Below, piece by piece: positions 1 through 6,045 of a stretch of 9,553 nt of DNA. Within the stretch, counting starts at the first letter, position 1. Each line of letters opens with the position of its first letter. The stretch covers positions 1 to 9,553 of the forward strand of contig JAGAPM010000163.1 of NCBI GenBank assembly GCA_017623265.1, given 5' to 3'. A program made the translations under genes and the position numbers. This stretch comes from Lentisphaeria bacterium (GTDB taxonomy: Bacteria > Verrucomicrobiota > Lentisphaeria > Victivallales > UBA1829). The notes under the pieces were generated by a model. The model did no database searches. It had not been told where the DNA came from and saw only the letters and a program-made list of their open reading frames with translations.

Positions 1-855
1 CAGCTGGGCCCGGTCCAGACGCTCCCCGGCATGCTGCAGGATATTCAGTTGATCAAGAATACCGGTATGAATTTCATCCGGTCCGTTCACTATGTGCCGG
101 ATCAGGCATGGCTGGATCTCTGTGATGAAACCGGCATGCTGCTCTGGATCGAAACCCTCGGCTGGGGGCTCGGAGCCTCCGAACTGACACCGCAGACGCT
201 GCCTTATTTCATGGAACAGAACCGGGGTATGATCCGGGATGCGTACAACCACCCATCGGTCCTCATCCTCGGCATGCTCAATGAATGTGCCTCGGATGCA
301 GAAAGCTCCGTGGAATTTTACGCAGAACTGCTCAAAGATATGCGCCGGGAAGATCCTACCCGCCTGCGCTCCTTCGCCGGAAACAAAAATGTCCGGGATC
401 TCTGCATGGACCACGTGGATGTGATCTCCCTGAACTGCTACCCCGGCTGGATCGAAGATATCCGGGACTGTGAGACACTCGCTTCTGAAACGATCAAGCC
501 CCATCTCACAAAACTGGCTGATTTTTATTCGCAGGAATCTTTCGGCGGCAAGCCCATTTTCATCTCCGAGATCGGTGCATGCGGGCTTTACGGGATCCAT
601 GATGATAATTTTGCCCAATGGAGTGAAGAATTTCAGGCGGATTTCATGCGTACCGCCGCCGAAGTCATCTGTGAAGACGGCAGATTCTCCGGCTACACGC
701 TGTGGCAGTTCTGTGATACACGGTCTTATCAGCGGGGACATATCCGGACCAAGCCCCGCGGTTTCAACTGTGCAGGGATCGTGGATGAATACCGCCGGAA
801 AAAACTGGTATATAACGCCCTTGCCGATTTCATCAAATCCAAAAAGAAAGATTGA
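1..855 (+). CDS. Glycoside hydrolase family 2 enzyme (beta-galactosidase/beta-glucuronidase-like), C-terminal part
   Basis: The reading frame is open from base 1, so the gene starts upstream and about 284 C-terminal residues are visible. They match the (beta/alpha)8 catalytic barrel of GH2 retaining glycosidases. The segment GMNFIRSVHY is followed by a strand with LLWIE. The acid/base motif HPSVLILGMLNE places its Glu at 283-285, and the nucleophile strand PIFISEIGACG places its Glu at 568-570. Near the end, YTLWQFCD and a NCAGIVDEYRRKK stretch resemble the last barrel strands of beta-glucuronidases, and the protein stops soon after, with no extra C-terminal domain. Both catalytic glutamates are present, so the visible part looks active. 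Substrate cannot be decided because the N-terminal sandwich domains, and any signal peptide, lie outside the window. ligA follows six bases after the stop, in the same frame, so the two may share a transcript. Family is confident; exact specificity is not. Confidence 0.88.
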   Translation, partial: QLGPVQTLPGMLQDIQLIKNTGMNFIRSVHYVPDQAWLDLCDETGMLLWIETLGWGLGASELTPQTLPYFMEQNRGMIRDAYNHPSVLILGMLNECASDAESSVEFYAELLKDMRREDPTRLRSFAGNKNVRDLCMDHVDVISLNCYPGWIEDIRDCETLASETIKPHLTKLADFYSQESFGGKPIFISEIGACGLYGIHDDNFAQWSEEFQADFMRTAAEVICEDGRFSGYTLWQFCDTRSYQRGHIRTKPRGFNCAGIVDEYRRKKLVYNALADFIKSKKKD

Positions 856-861
856 AGCAAC

Positions 862-2832
862 ATGCCTGATGACCTGAAAAATCTGACCGCCGCCCAGCTC
901 GCGGAACAGATCGAATATCACAACCGGAAATACTGGGCGGAAGGCGAACCGGAAATCAGCGATGATGACTACGATGCGCTTGTGCGCGCACTCACCGCTC
1001 TGGAACCGGATCACCCGCTGCTGGTTCAGGTCCAGGCACCGATCGTTGCCGGTACGGGAAAAGTCGTCCACCGGAAACCCATGCTTTCTCTGGACAAAGC
1101 CTACTCTCTGGAAGAAGTCATTTCCTGGGCGAAAAAATTTGCCCGGTCACCGCAGGAAGCGCTGCTGGTCCAGCCGAAATATGACGGGATCTCCGCCCTG
1201 TGGAGTGAAGGGATCCTTGCCACCCGCGGCGATGGCGAAACCGGAGAAAATATCACGGACAAGATCGAACTGATCGAACTGGAAACGACCGGGCTTACCG
1301 TACCGCTGAAAGAATATAACGACTCCATCCGCGGTGAGATCGTGATCCGGGATGATGATTTCAGAAATCTTTATGCCACGATCCGCAACAAAAACGGCAG
1401 GACCTACAAAAACTCCCGCAATGCCGTCGCCGGGATCATGGGGCTGAAAGATATCCGGGAGATGCTGCTCCAACATGCAAAACTTTCCCTTATCGACTAC
1501 CGTCTGTACTCCTGGAAAACACGGCTGGATTCCCTGGCGGATGACTGGCAGTACATTCTGGATCAGGCGGAAGCCCTGCCCTACCCCATGGATGGTCTGG
1601 TCATCAAGATCGCAGACGATTCCTACTCGGAATCGCTGGGCAATACTGCGCATCATCCCCGGGGGCAGATCGCATTCAAGTTCAGCGGTGTCCGGCGGGA
1701 AACGAAACTCATCCATGTGGAGTGGAGCTTCGGCAAGAACTGTCTCACGCCCGTAGCGGAGGTGGAACCGGTGGAAATCGGCGGAACTACGATCCGTCAC
1801 GCAAGCCTGCATAATCTGCAGAACATTCTGGATAAAGATCTGTGTATCGGCGATACCGTTGTGGTGGAACGGGCGGGGGATGTGATCCCGTATATCGTCT
1901 CCTCCACGCCCGGAACCGAACGCCGGTCCTGCCTCATCGACCACTGTCCCGGCTGCGGTGCGGAACTGGTGCGGGAACTGCCGGAACTGCGCTGTGTCAA
2001 TCCGGATTGTCTGGAAACAAAATTGCGGAACCTTGCCGCCGCTGTCAAAAACATCGGCATCGAACGGCTTGGCGAACCCAATATCCGCAAGATGATGCTC
2101 TCCCTCGGCGTGCGGGATCTTTCCGATATTTTCAAACTGACCAAAACACAGATCCTTTCTATGGAAGGGTTCCAGAATCAGTCGGCAGAAAATCTGTTGC
2201 GGGAAATCAGCAACGCCCGGATCGTGCCGGACTGGCAGCTGCTGGCATCCCTGAATATCAAGGGGATCGGACCGAATATTGCAAAAGGCATCCTGCGGGA
2301 ATACACGCTTTCCGAACTGCAGAAAAAAACAGTGGAGGAACTGAGCCGGATCGAAGGGATCGGTCCCGAACGGGCAAATGCCCTGTTCCGGGAACTGCGC
2401 ACCCAACAGGATATTCTGGCGGAGTTGCTCCGCTGCGTCACGGTCACGGAAACAAAGTCTGCCGGAAACGCCGGAAGACCGACCATCTGTTTTACCGGAA
2501 AGATGCCGGAAAAACGCTCGTTCTACGAAACGCTGGCACAGGAACACGGTTACGAACCGGCAGACAGCGTAAACGCCGATTTGAGTGTACTGGTCTGTAT
2601 GGATGTGAATGAAAACTCCAGCAAGCTGAAAAAGGCCCGGAAACTGAATACCCGGATCGTTCAGTTGGATGACTGGCTCACCGAAATCAAAGATCAACCT
2701 GCAGCCGCCGGAATGCCCGCAACCGGAAACAAACCGGAGGATGATCTGCCGCTCTTCTCTTTCGATGAGGAAAAACCGTCAGACGCCAAAGAAAAATCTT
2801 CCGGTCCGGAACAGTTGACGCTTGGGTTTTAA
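862..2832 (+). CDS. ligA: NAD-dependent DNA ligase (LigA type), divergent
   Basis: The enzyme seals nicks in duplex DNA using NAD+ through an enzyme-AMP intermediate, in replication and repair. At 656 residues it has the normal LigA length and full domain order. The NMN-binding Ia domain (about 17-40) has YHNRKYW and ISDDDYDAL. PMLSLDKAYS is at 73-82. Motif I is QPKYDG, with the adenylated Lys at K106. RGDG is at 122-125, RGE at 157-159, DGLVIK at 244-249 and AFKF at 271-274. The OB fold contains GDTVVVERAGDVIP. A four-Cys zinc finger (C362, C365, C378, C383) precedes helix-hairpin-helix repeats with KGIGPN and EGIGPE, and a BRCT domain spans about 536-608. Two departures stand out: Gln104 replaces the usual Glu two residues before the catalytic Lys, and NSRNAVAG replaces NPRNAAAG. 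An acidic tail follows the BRCT domain and ends in QLTLGF. The start ATG lies six bases after the GH2 stop and has only a weak purine-rich site. It could be the main ligase or a second copy. Confidence 0.93.
   Translation: MPDDLKNLTAAQLAEQIEYHNRKYWAEGEPEISDDDYDALVRALTALEPDHPLLVQVQAPIVAGTGKVVHRKPMLSLDKAYSLEEVISWAKKFARSPQEALLVQPKYDGISALWSEGILATRGDGETGENITDKIELIELETTGLTVPLKEYNDSIRGEIVIRDDDFRNLYATIRNKNGRTYKNSRNAVAGIMGLKDIREMLLQHAKLSLIDYRLYSWKTRLDSLADDWQYILDQAEALPYPMDGLVIKIADDSYSESLGNTAHHPRGQIAFKFSGVRRETKLIHVEWSFGKNCLTPVAEVEPVEIGGTTIRHASLHNLQNILDKDLCIGDTVVVERAGDVIPYIVSSTPGTERRSCLIDHCPGCGAELVRELPELRCVNPDCLETKLRNLAAAVKNIGIERLGEPNIRKMMLSLGVRDLSDIFKLTKTQILSMEGFQNQSAENLLREISNARIVPDWQLLASLNIKGIGPNIAKGILREYTLSELQKKTVEELSRIEGIGPERANALFRELRTQQDILAELLRCVTVTETKSAGNAGRPTICFTGKMPEKRSFYETLAQEHGYEPADSVNADLSVLVCMDVNENSSKLKKARKLNTRIVQLDDWLTEIKDQPAAAGMPATGNKPEDDLPLFSFDEEKPSDAKEKSSGPEQLTLGF
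2791..2811 (-). terminator. Possible intrinsic terminator of the recN-thioesterase unit, inside the ligA 3' end
   Basis: Read on the minus strand, about 20 bases past the thioesterase stop, the inverted repeat TTCCG-GAC-CGGAA is followed by GATTTTTC. This is a short stem with a T run, as in a weak rho-independent terminator. It lies within codons for the LigA tail, so the match could be a by-product of coding sequence. Confidence 0.33.
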
Positions 2833-3218
2833 GCGAGCGGGGATTTTGCCCAGTCGATCTCTTTTTTGGAGCCGTCCTGATTGACAGCAACAAAAGTACA
2901 TTCTGCCTGAAATTTGACCGTTCCGCGCACACTTGCCACGATATCGAACGTGATACTTGTTCTGCCCTGCTTCGGGCGTCCGCAATAGAATTCCAGCAAT
3001 TCCCCGTTGCGTACCGGTTTATCAAAGAGGATCTCGGAAAAACGGCGTGTAACCACTTTTTCCGAACCGGTCGCCCACATGGCATAGATAGCGGCGGCTT
3101 CATCCATCCACGCCATGACTTTTCCCCCGAACAGGTTTCCGCTGACGCCCAGATCTCCGGTCATGACCAAATGACTTGTTATACGGGAAAGTCCTTCAAA
3201 AACTGCGGTTTCTTCCAT
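2829..3218 (-). CDS. Hotdog-fold acyl-CoA thioesterase (YciA-like)
   Basis: This small cytoplasmic protein resembles the YciA/acyl-CoA hydrolase group of hotdog thioesterases, which hydrolyse acyl-CoA to free acid and CoA. The key segment is GNLFGGKVMAWMDEAAA. Numbered from the preferred start, it gives N28, G31-G32 and the likely catalytic D39, matching the NxxGxxFGG...MD pattern of the family. RRFSEILFDKPVRNGE and GRTSITFDIVASV fit the following strands and the dimer interface. Three in-frame ATGs lie close together at 3236, 3227 and 3218. The one at 3218 is preferred because AAGGA sits eight bases upstream; the first has no clear ribosome site. From 3218 the protein is 129 residues, normal for a single hotdog domain. 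The gene follows recN almost directly, so it is probably cotranscribed, although the two functions are unrelated. Its stop codon overlaps the ligA stop on the other strand. The acyl-chain preference cannot be read from the sequence. Confidence 0.85.
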   Translation of the reverse strand: MEETAVFEGLSRITSHLVMTGDLGVSGNLFGGKVMAWMDEAAAIYAMWATGSEKVVTRRFSEILFDKPVRNGELLEFYCGRPKQGRTSITFDIVASVRGTVKFQAECTFVAVNQDGSKKEIDWAKSPLA

Positions 3219-3226
3219 CTTTTCCA

Positions 3227-3231
3227 TCCTT
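3227..3231 (-). promoter_or_regulatory. Ribosome binding site deciding the thioesterase start
   Basis: AAGGA on the minus strand lies eight bases before the ATG at 3218. The upstream ATG at 3236 is preceded only by A-rich sequence from the end of recN, and the ATG at 3227 would have the purine run directly abutting it. Confidence 0.5.
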
Positions 3232-3237
3232 CCCATC

Positions 3238-4896
3238 TTATTTTTCTGATTCTTTCAAAAGGGCTCTCGCATGCTTGAGAGCAGCTTCACCGCCGCCCAG
3301 CATCCGGGCAAGTTCCTGCACCCGTTGAGCGTCATCCAGCGCATCGATCCGGGAGCGGGTCTCGATCCCGTCCGTGGACTTTGCCACGAGGAAATGGCGT
3401 TCTGCCAGCCGCACCACCTGGGGCAGATGAGAAATGCAGATCACCTGTTTATTTCTGCCCAGCGAAGCGATCTCAGCGCCTACCCGCATGGCAGTTTCAC
3501 CGCCGATATTGGCATCGATCTCATCAAAGATCAGAACCGGGATCTCATCCGCTTCCGCCAGTACGGTCTTGACTGCCAGCATCACACGACAGATCTCCCC
3601 GCTGCTCGCCACATCCTGCAGGAGCTTCAACGGTACTCCGGGGTTGGCACTGAAGAGGATCTGCAGTTTATCCGCACCGTTCGGTCCGGGTTCGGCAGGG
3701 TTGACATCCAATTTGAAACGGGCTTGCGCAAAACCGAGTTTTTCCGTCTCTTCCGTCAGAAGTTTTTCCAGTTTTCCTACTGCAGCACTCCGTTGTTCCG
3801 TAAGGACAGCGCAGGCGGCGAGATGTTCTTTTTCTTTCTCTGCGACCTGTTTTTCATGACGGCGCCGCATTTCTTCTGCGTTATCGAAATCATCCAGTTT
3901 TTTCCGGATCTCTCCGGCGTATGCCAGCACATCGTCCAACTCCGGTCCGAACTTGCGTTTGAGACTCTGCAGTGTGCGCATGCGCTCTTCCATCTCCTGA
4001 AACTCGCCTTCATCCAGTTCCACCCGGGAAGCATGGTCCACCAGATCAGAAGAAAGACCGGAAATGGCATCGGCGATCTCCTCCATCCGGTTCATGCAGT
4101 CATCCGCAAATTCCGGATCGTATTTTTCCAGATCGGTGAGGACACGGCGAACATCGGCAAGGCGATCGAAAATGGAGTCATCCCCATCCGTCAGACCGGA
4201 ACTGACCGCCGATGCGATCCCGATGATCGAACGGGCATTCGCAGCGACCGCATGACGGCTTGCCAGTGCAGAATCCTCTCCGCTTTCGGGGGCGGCGCGG
4301 TCGATCAGGTTCAAGTCTTTGCGCAGATCTTCCGCTTCCCGTTCCGAGGGCATGGTCTGCAAAAATTCATCCCGCGCCCGGATCGCTTCCGTCAACTCGT
4401 TCCATGCAGAAAGAACCGCCTGTTTTTCCGGATTGAGAGCGGCAAAACGGTCCAAAATCCGGAGCTGTTCGCCGGGACGGGTCAGACTTTGATTGCCGTC
4501 GGCGGCATGAATATCAATGAGCAGATTTCCCAGTTCCCGCAAAACCGGCAGGGCAACGGGGATGGAGTTGACATAGTTCCGGGTGGAAGAAGGAGTCACG
4601 ACCCGGCGGATCAGGAGGGAATCGTCCTCCATCTCCACATCGGCATCAGTCAGGATCTGTGCGATCCGTTCCCGTGCGTAAGCCGGGATCCGGAATTCAG
4701 CGCTGATCTCGCATTTCTCCGTGCCGGTCCGGATCGCAGACTTGTCCGCCCGCGCTCCCAGCAGCAGAGCTACTCCGCCCATAATGACAGACTTGCCCGC
4801 ACCGGTCTCACCGCTGATCACGTTGAAGCCGGGAGCAAATTCGATTTCCGCCTCACTCACCAGAGCAAGGTTTTTCAATTTCATCCAGAGGAGCAT
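3238..4896 (-). CDS. recN: DNA repair protein RecN (SMC-like ATPase)
   Basis: RecN is an SMC-related ATPase that acts with RecA at double-strand breaks, holding DNA ends or sister chromatids. The 552-residue length matches the family. The N-terminal start, LKNLALVSEAEIEFAPGFNV, leads into Walker A GETGAGKS at residues 29-36. The middle, roughly 150-370, is charged and heptad-like, as expected for the short coiled-coil arms. The C-terminal ATPase half has the ABC-type signature region ASSGEICRVMLAVK (about 429-442), Walker B VLIFDEID (about 453-461) and the D-loop-like region NIGGE, followed by a CISHLPQV switch-type stretch. The signature has SSGE where RecN usually has SGGE. The chosen ATG at 4896 is preceded by GGAAAGAG; the ATG four codons later is a weaker alternative. 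A plausible sigma-70-like promoter lies upstream, and the thioesterase gene follows immediately. I see no LexA-type operator of the enterobacterial or Bacillus type. Confidence 0.95.
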   Translation of the reverse strand: MLLWMKLKNLALVSEAEIEFAPGFNVISGETGAGKSVIMGGVALLLGARADKSAIRTGTEKCEISAEFRIPAYARERIAQILTDADVEMEDDSLLIRRVVTPSSTRNYVNSIPVALPVLRELGNLLIDIHAADGNQSLTRPGEQLRILDRFAALNPEKQAVLSAWNELTEAIRARDEFLQTMPSEREAEDLRKDLNLIDRAAPESGEDSALASRHAVAANARSIIGIASAVSSGLTDGDDSIFDRLADVRRVLTDLEKYDPEFADDCMNRMEEIADAISGLSSDLVDHASRVELDEGEFQEMEERMRTLQSLKRKFGPELDDVLAYAGEIRKKLDDFDNAEEMRRRHEKQVAEKEKEHLAACAVLTEQRSAAVGKLEKLLTEETEKLGFAQARFKLDVNPAEPGPNGADKLQILFSANPGVPLKLLQDVASSGEICRVMLAVKTVLAEADEIPVLIFDEIDANIGGETAMRVGAEIASLGRNKQVICISHLPQVVRLAERHFLVAKSTDGIETRSRIDALDDAQRVQELARMLGGGEAALKHARALLKESEK

Positions 4897-4937
4897 GTCT
4901 CTTTCCGTTTTCCTGTTATTTCCATGATTCCATATAT

Positions 4938-4967
4938 ATAATATCCTACTTTTTCCCGAAAATGCAA
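4938..4967 (-). promoter_or_regulatory. Putative recN promoter
   Basis: On the minus strand, TTGCAT (4967-4962) and TATTAT (4943-4938) are separated by 18 bases. The -10 box matches the consensus at five of six positions; the -35 box matches only its TTG. A start near 4931 would give a leader of about 35 bases to the recN ATG. The -10 overlaps a perfect TATAAT on the plus strand (4937-4942). Confidence 0.5.
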
Positions 4968-5003
4968 AAGAGGAATGAAAAAACTTGTAAAAATTTTTTC
5001 GGG
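4955..5003. repeat. 8-bp inverted repeat in the recN/amrS divergent region
   Basis: CCCGAAAA at 4955-4962 and TTTTCGGG at 4996-5003 are exact inverted copies separated by 33 bases. The left arm lies in the spacer of the putative recN promoter, touching its -35. The right arm lies upstream of the amrS start, within the spacer of a weak candidate promoter. It could be a pair of operator half-sites or a hairpin in the amrS leader; chance cannot be excluded in such AT-rich DNA. Confidence 0.4.
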
Positions 5004-5014
5004 TGTTACATTAT
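4985..5014 (+). promoter_or_regulatory. Weak candidate amrS promoter
   Basis: TTGTAA (4985-4990) and CATTAT (5009-5014) are 18 bases apart, each matching consensus at four positions. The implied start near 5021 would fall in the Shine-Dalgarno sequence and leave only about 16 leader bases, which argues against it. The alternative is the perfect TATAAT at 4937-4942, which has no recognisable -35 but would give a leader of about 88 bases. Confidence 0.25.
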
Positions 5015-5020
5015 GGATGA

Positions 5021-5026
5021 AAGGAG
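5021..5026 (+). promoter_or_regulatory. Ribosome binding site deciding the amrS start
   Basis: AAGGAG lies ten bases before the ATG at 5037. Upstream in-frame ATGs at 4962 and 5013 have no such site, and the residues they would add do not resemble the N-terminus of the family. Confidence 0.6.
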
Positions 5027-5036
5027 CGTCAGGAAC

Positions 5037-5906
5037 ATGAAAACAGCAAAATGGTGGCAACCAGCGGAAAACCGGAGCGTACACTGCACCCTCTGTCCGC
5101 GTCAGTGCATGATCCCGGAAGGGAAAGCGGGTTACTGCGGGATCCGGAAAAATGAGAGCGGCACGCTGGTGTCTCTCGCATACGGGCTTCCGACAGCCCT
5201 GCAGATCGATCCAATCGAAAAGAAACCGCTGCGGCATTTTCTGCCGGGGAGCAAGACGTTTTCTGTGGGCACATTCGGCTGCAATCTGGGATGTCTGTTT
5301 TGTCAGAACAGTCATCTTTCCCGTGGGGCATACGGCAGACAGGACTTCCGGTACATTCCGCCGGAAGAGCTTGTGAAACTGACTCTGCAGCACAAGTGCG
5401 AGTCCCTGACTTTCACCTACAATGAGCCATCCATCTGGGCAGAGTATGCGGTGGATTGTTTCCGTCTGGCAAAGGACGCCGGGCTGAAGACTGTATTGGT
5501 CAGCAACGGTTTCATCTCCCGTGAGGCGGCAGAGGAACTTTATCCGCTGACCGATGCGGCAAACATCGATGTCAAAGCCATGAGCGAGGAATTTTACCGC
5601 TCCATGTGCCATGCGTCCCTTCAACCGGTATTGGAAAACTGTATTTATTTCAAACGGGAGTTGGGGAAACATCTTGAGATCACCAACCTTGTGATCCCCG
5701 GCAAAAATGATTCTCCGGAGCAGATCGGCTTGCTGCTGGATTGGGTAAAACAGGAGCTTGGACTTGATCAGCCGATCCATTTTTCCGCCTATTTTCCGGC
5801 TTACAAATATCATGAAAGTCCCCGGACACCGCCGCAGTTGATCCGCCGGATCTGTGCGGAATCGTTCAAGCGCGGCTTCAGCCGTATTTATGCGGGGAAC
5901 ATCTGA
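5037..5906 (+). CDS. amrS: AmmeMemoRadiSam system radical SAM enzyme
   Basis: This is a pyruvate-formate-lyase-activase-like radical SAM protein of the AmmeMemoRadiSam group, whose reaction I do not know. Numbered from 5037 it has 289 residues. An N-terminal four-Cys cluster, C17-x2-C20-x3-C24-x9-C34 (CTLCPRQC, then GYCGI), precedes PIEKKPLRHFLPG and the radical SAM motif CNLGCLFC, with cluster ligands C82, C86 and C89. TFTYNEPSIWAEY, VSNGF, NIDVKAM and LVIPGKND follow, all typical of the family. The protein ends at SRIYAGNI, where I recall many members continuing into a short Cys-containing tail, so this copy looks short at the C-terminus. The start at 5037 is chosen for its AAGGAG site. It is transcribed divergently from recN. 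Its usual named partners, the AMMECR1-like and Memo-like proteins, are not in this window. Confidence 0.88.
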   Translation: MKTAKWWQPAENRSVHCTLCPRQCMIPEGKAGYCGIRKNESGTLVSLAYGLPTALQIDPIEKKPLRHFLPGSKTFSVGTFGCNLGCLFCQNSHLSRGAYGRQDFRYIPPEELVKLTLQHKCESLTFTYNEPSIWAEYAVDCFRLAKDAGLKTVLVSNGFISREAAEELYPLTDAANIDVKAMSEEFYRSMCHASLQPVLENCIYFKRELGKHLEITNLVIPGKNDSPEQIGLLLDWVKQELGLDQPIHFSAYFPAYKYHESPRTPPQLIRRICAESFKRGFSRIYAGNI

Positions 5907-5911
5907 AAATC

Positions 5912-5942
5912 TGCGTTGACGCAAAAAATAAAGTCTTTTTTT
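5912..5942 (+). terminator. Weak possible terminator after amrS
   Basis: TGCG-TTGA-CGCA at 5912-5923 is a four-pair stem just after the amrS stop, and a seven-T run (5936-5942) follows after an A-rich stretch. The stem is short and the T run is not adjacent. The same bases contain TTGACG (5916-5921), which with TTTTAT (5939-5944) could instead be a second promoter for serC. Confidence 0.22.
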
Positions 5943-5962
5943 ATCTTACTCTGTTTTTCCGT

Positions 5963-5991
5963 TTGCATTTTTGCAGTTCACATGCTATATT
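5963..5991 (+). promoter_or_regulatory. Putative serC promoter
   Basis: TTGCAT (5963-5968) and TATATT (5986-5991) are 17 bases apart. The -10 box matches consensus at five positions. The start would lie near 5998, leaving a leader of about 48 bases rich in C and A before the ribosome site. The -35 element has the same surrounding ten bases, TTTGCATTTT, as the putative recN promoter. Confidence 0.5.
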
Positions 5992-6031
5992 AATATCTCA
6001 CACAAAAAAACAACAACCTTAAACCGTCCTT

Positions 6032-6037
6032 GAGGAG
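6032..6037 (+). promoter_or_regulatory. serC ribosome binding site
   Basis: GAGGAG lies eight bases before the ATG at 6046. A GTG directly upstream (6043) would also be in frame, but its spacing is shorter and GTG is a weaker start, so ATG is preferred. Confidence 0.6.
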
Positions 6038-6045
6038 ACAAAGTG

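Noticed and set aside
1147..2697. 516-codon open frame on the minus strand opposite ligA
   Set aside because: It lies wholly within a gene with full ligase motifs, its translation has no recognisable domain and is rich in Phe, Gln, Asp and Ile as expected from antisense of biased codons.
3271..4941. 556-codon open frame on the plus strand opposite recN
   Set aside because: Antisense shadow of recN. The translation has no known motif, and its start region has no ribosome site; RecN has all its ATPase motifs.
4897..4967. LexA operator upstream of recN
   Set aside because: No CTGT-N8-ACAG or GAAC-N4-GTTC type site is visible; only a single CTGTTA without a partner half-site.
4962..5036. Longer amrS with 25 extra N-terminal residues
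   Set aside because: No ribosome site precedes the ATG at 4962, the added residues do not resemble the family, and AAGGAG precedes the ATG at 5037.
4881..5924. 347-codon open frame on the minus strand opposite amrS
   Set aside because: It covers amrS, whose radical SAM and Cys motifs are clear, and overlaps the recN start region; the translation shows no family features.
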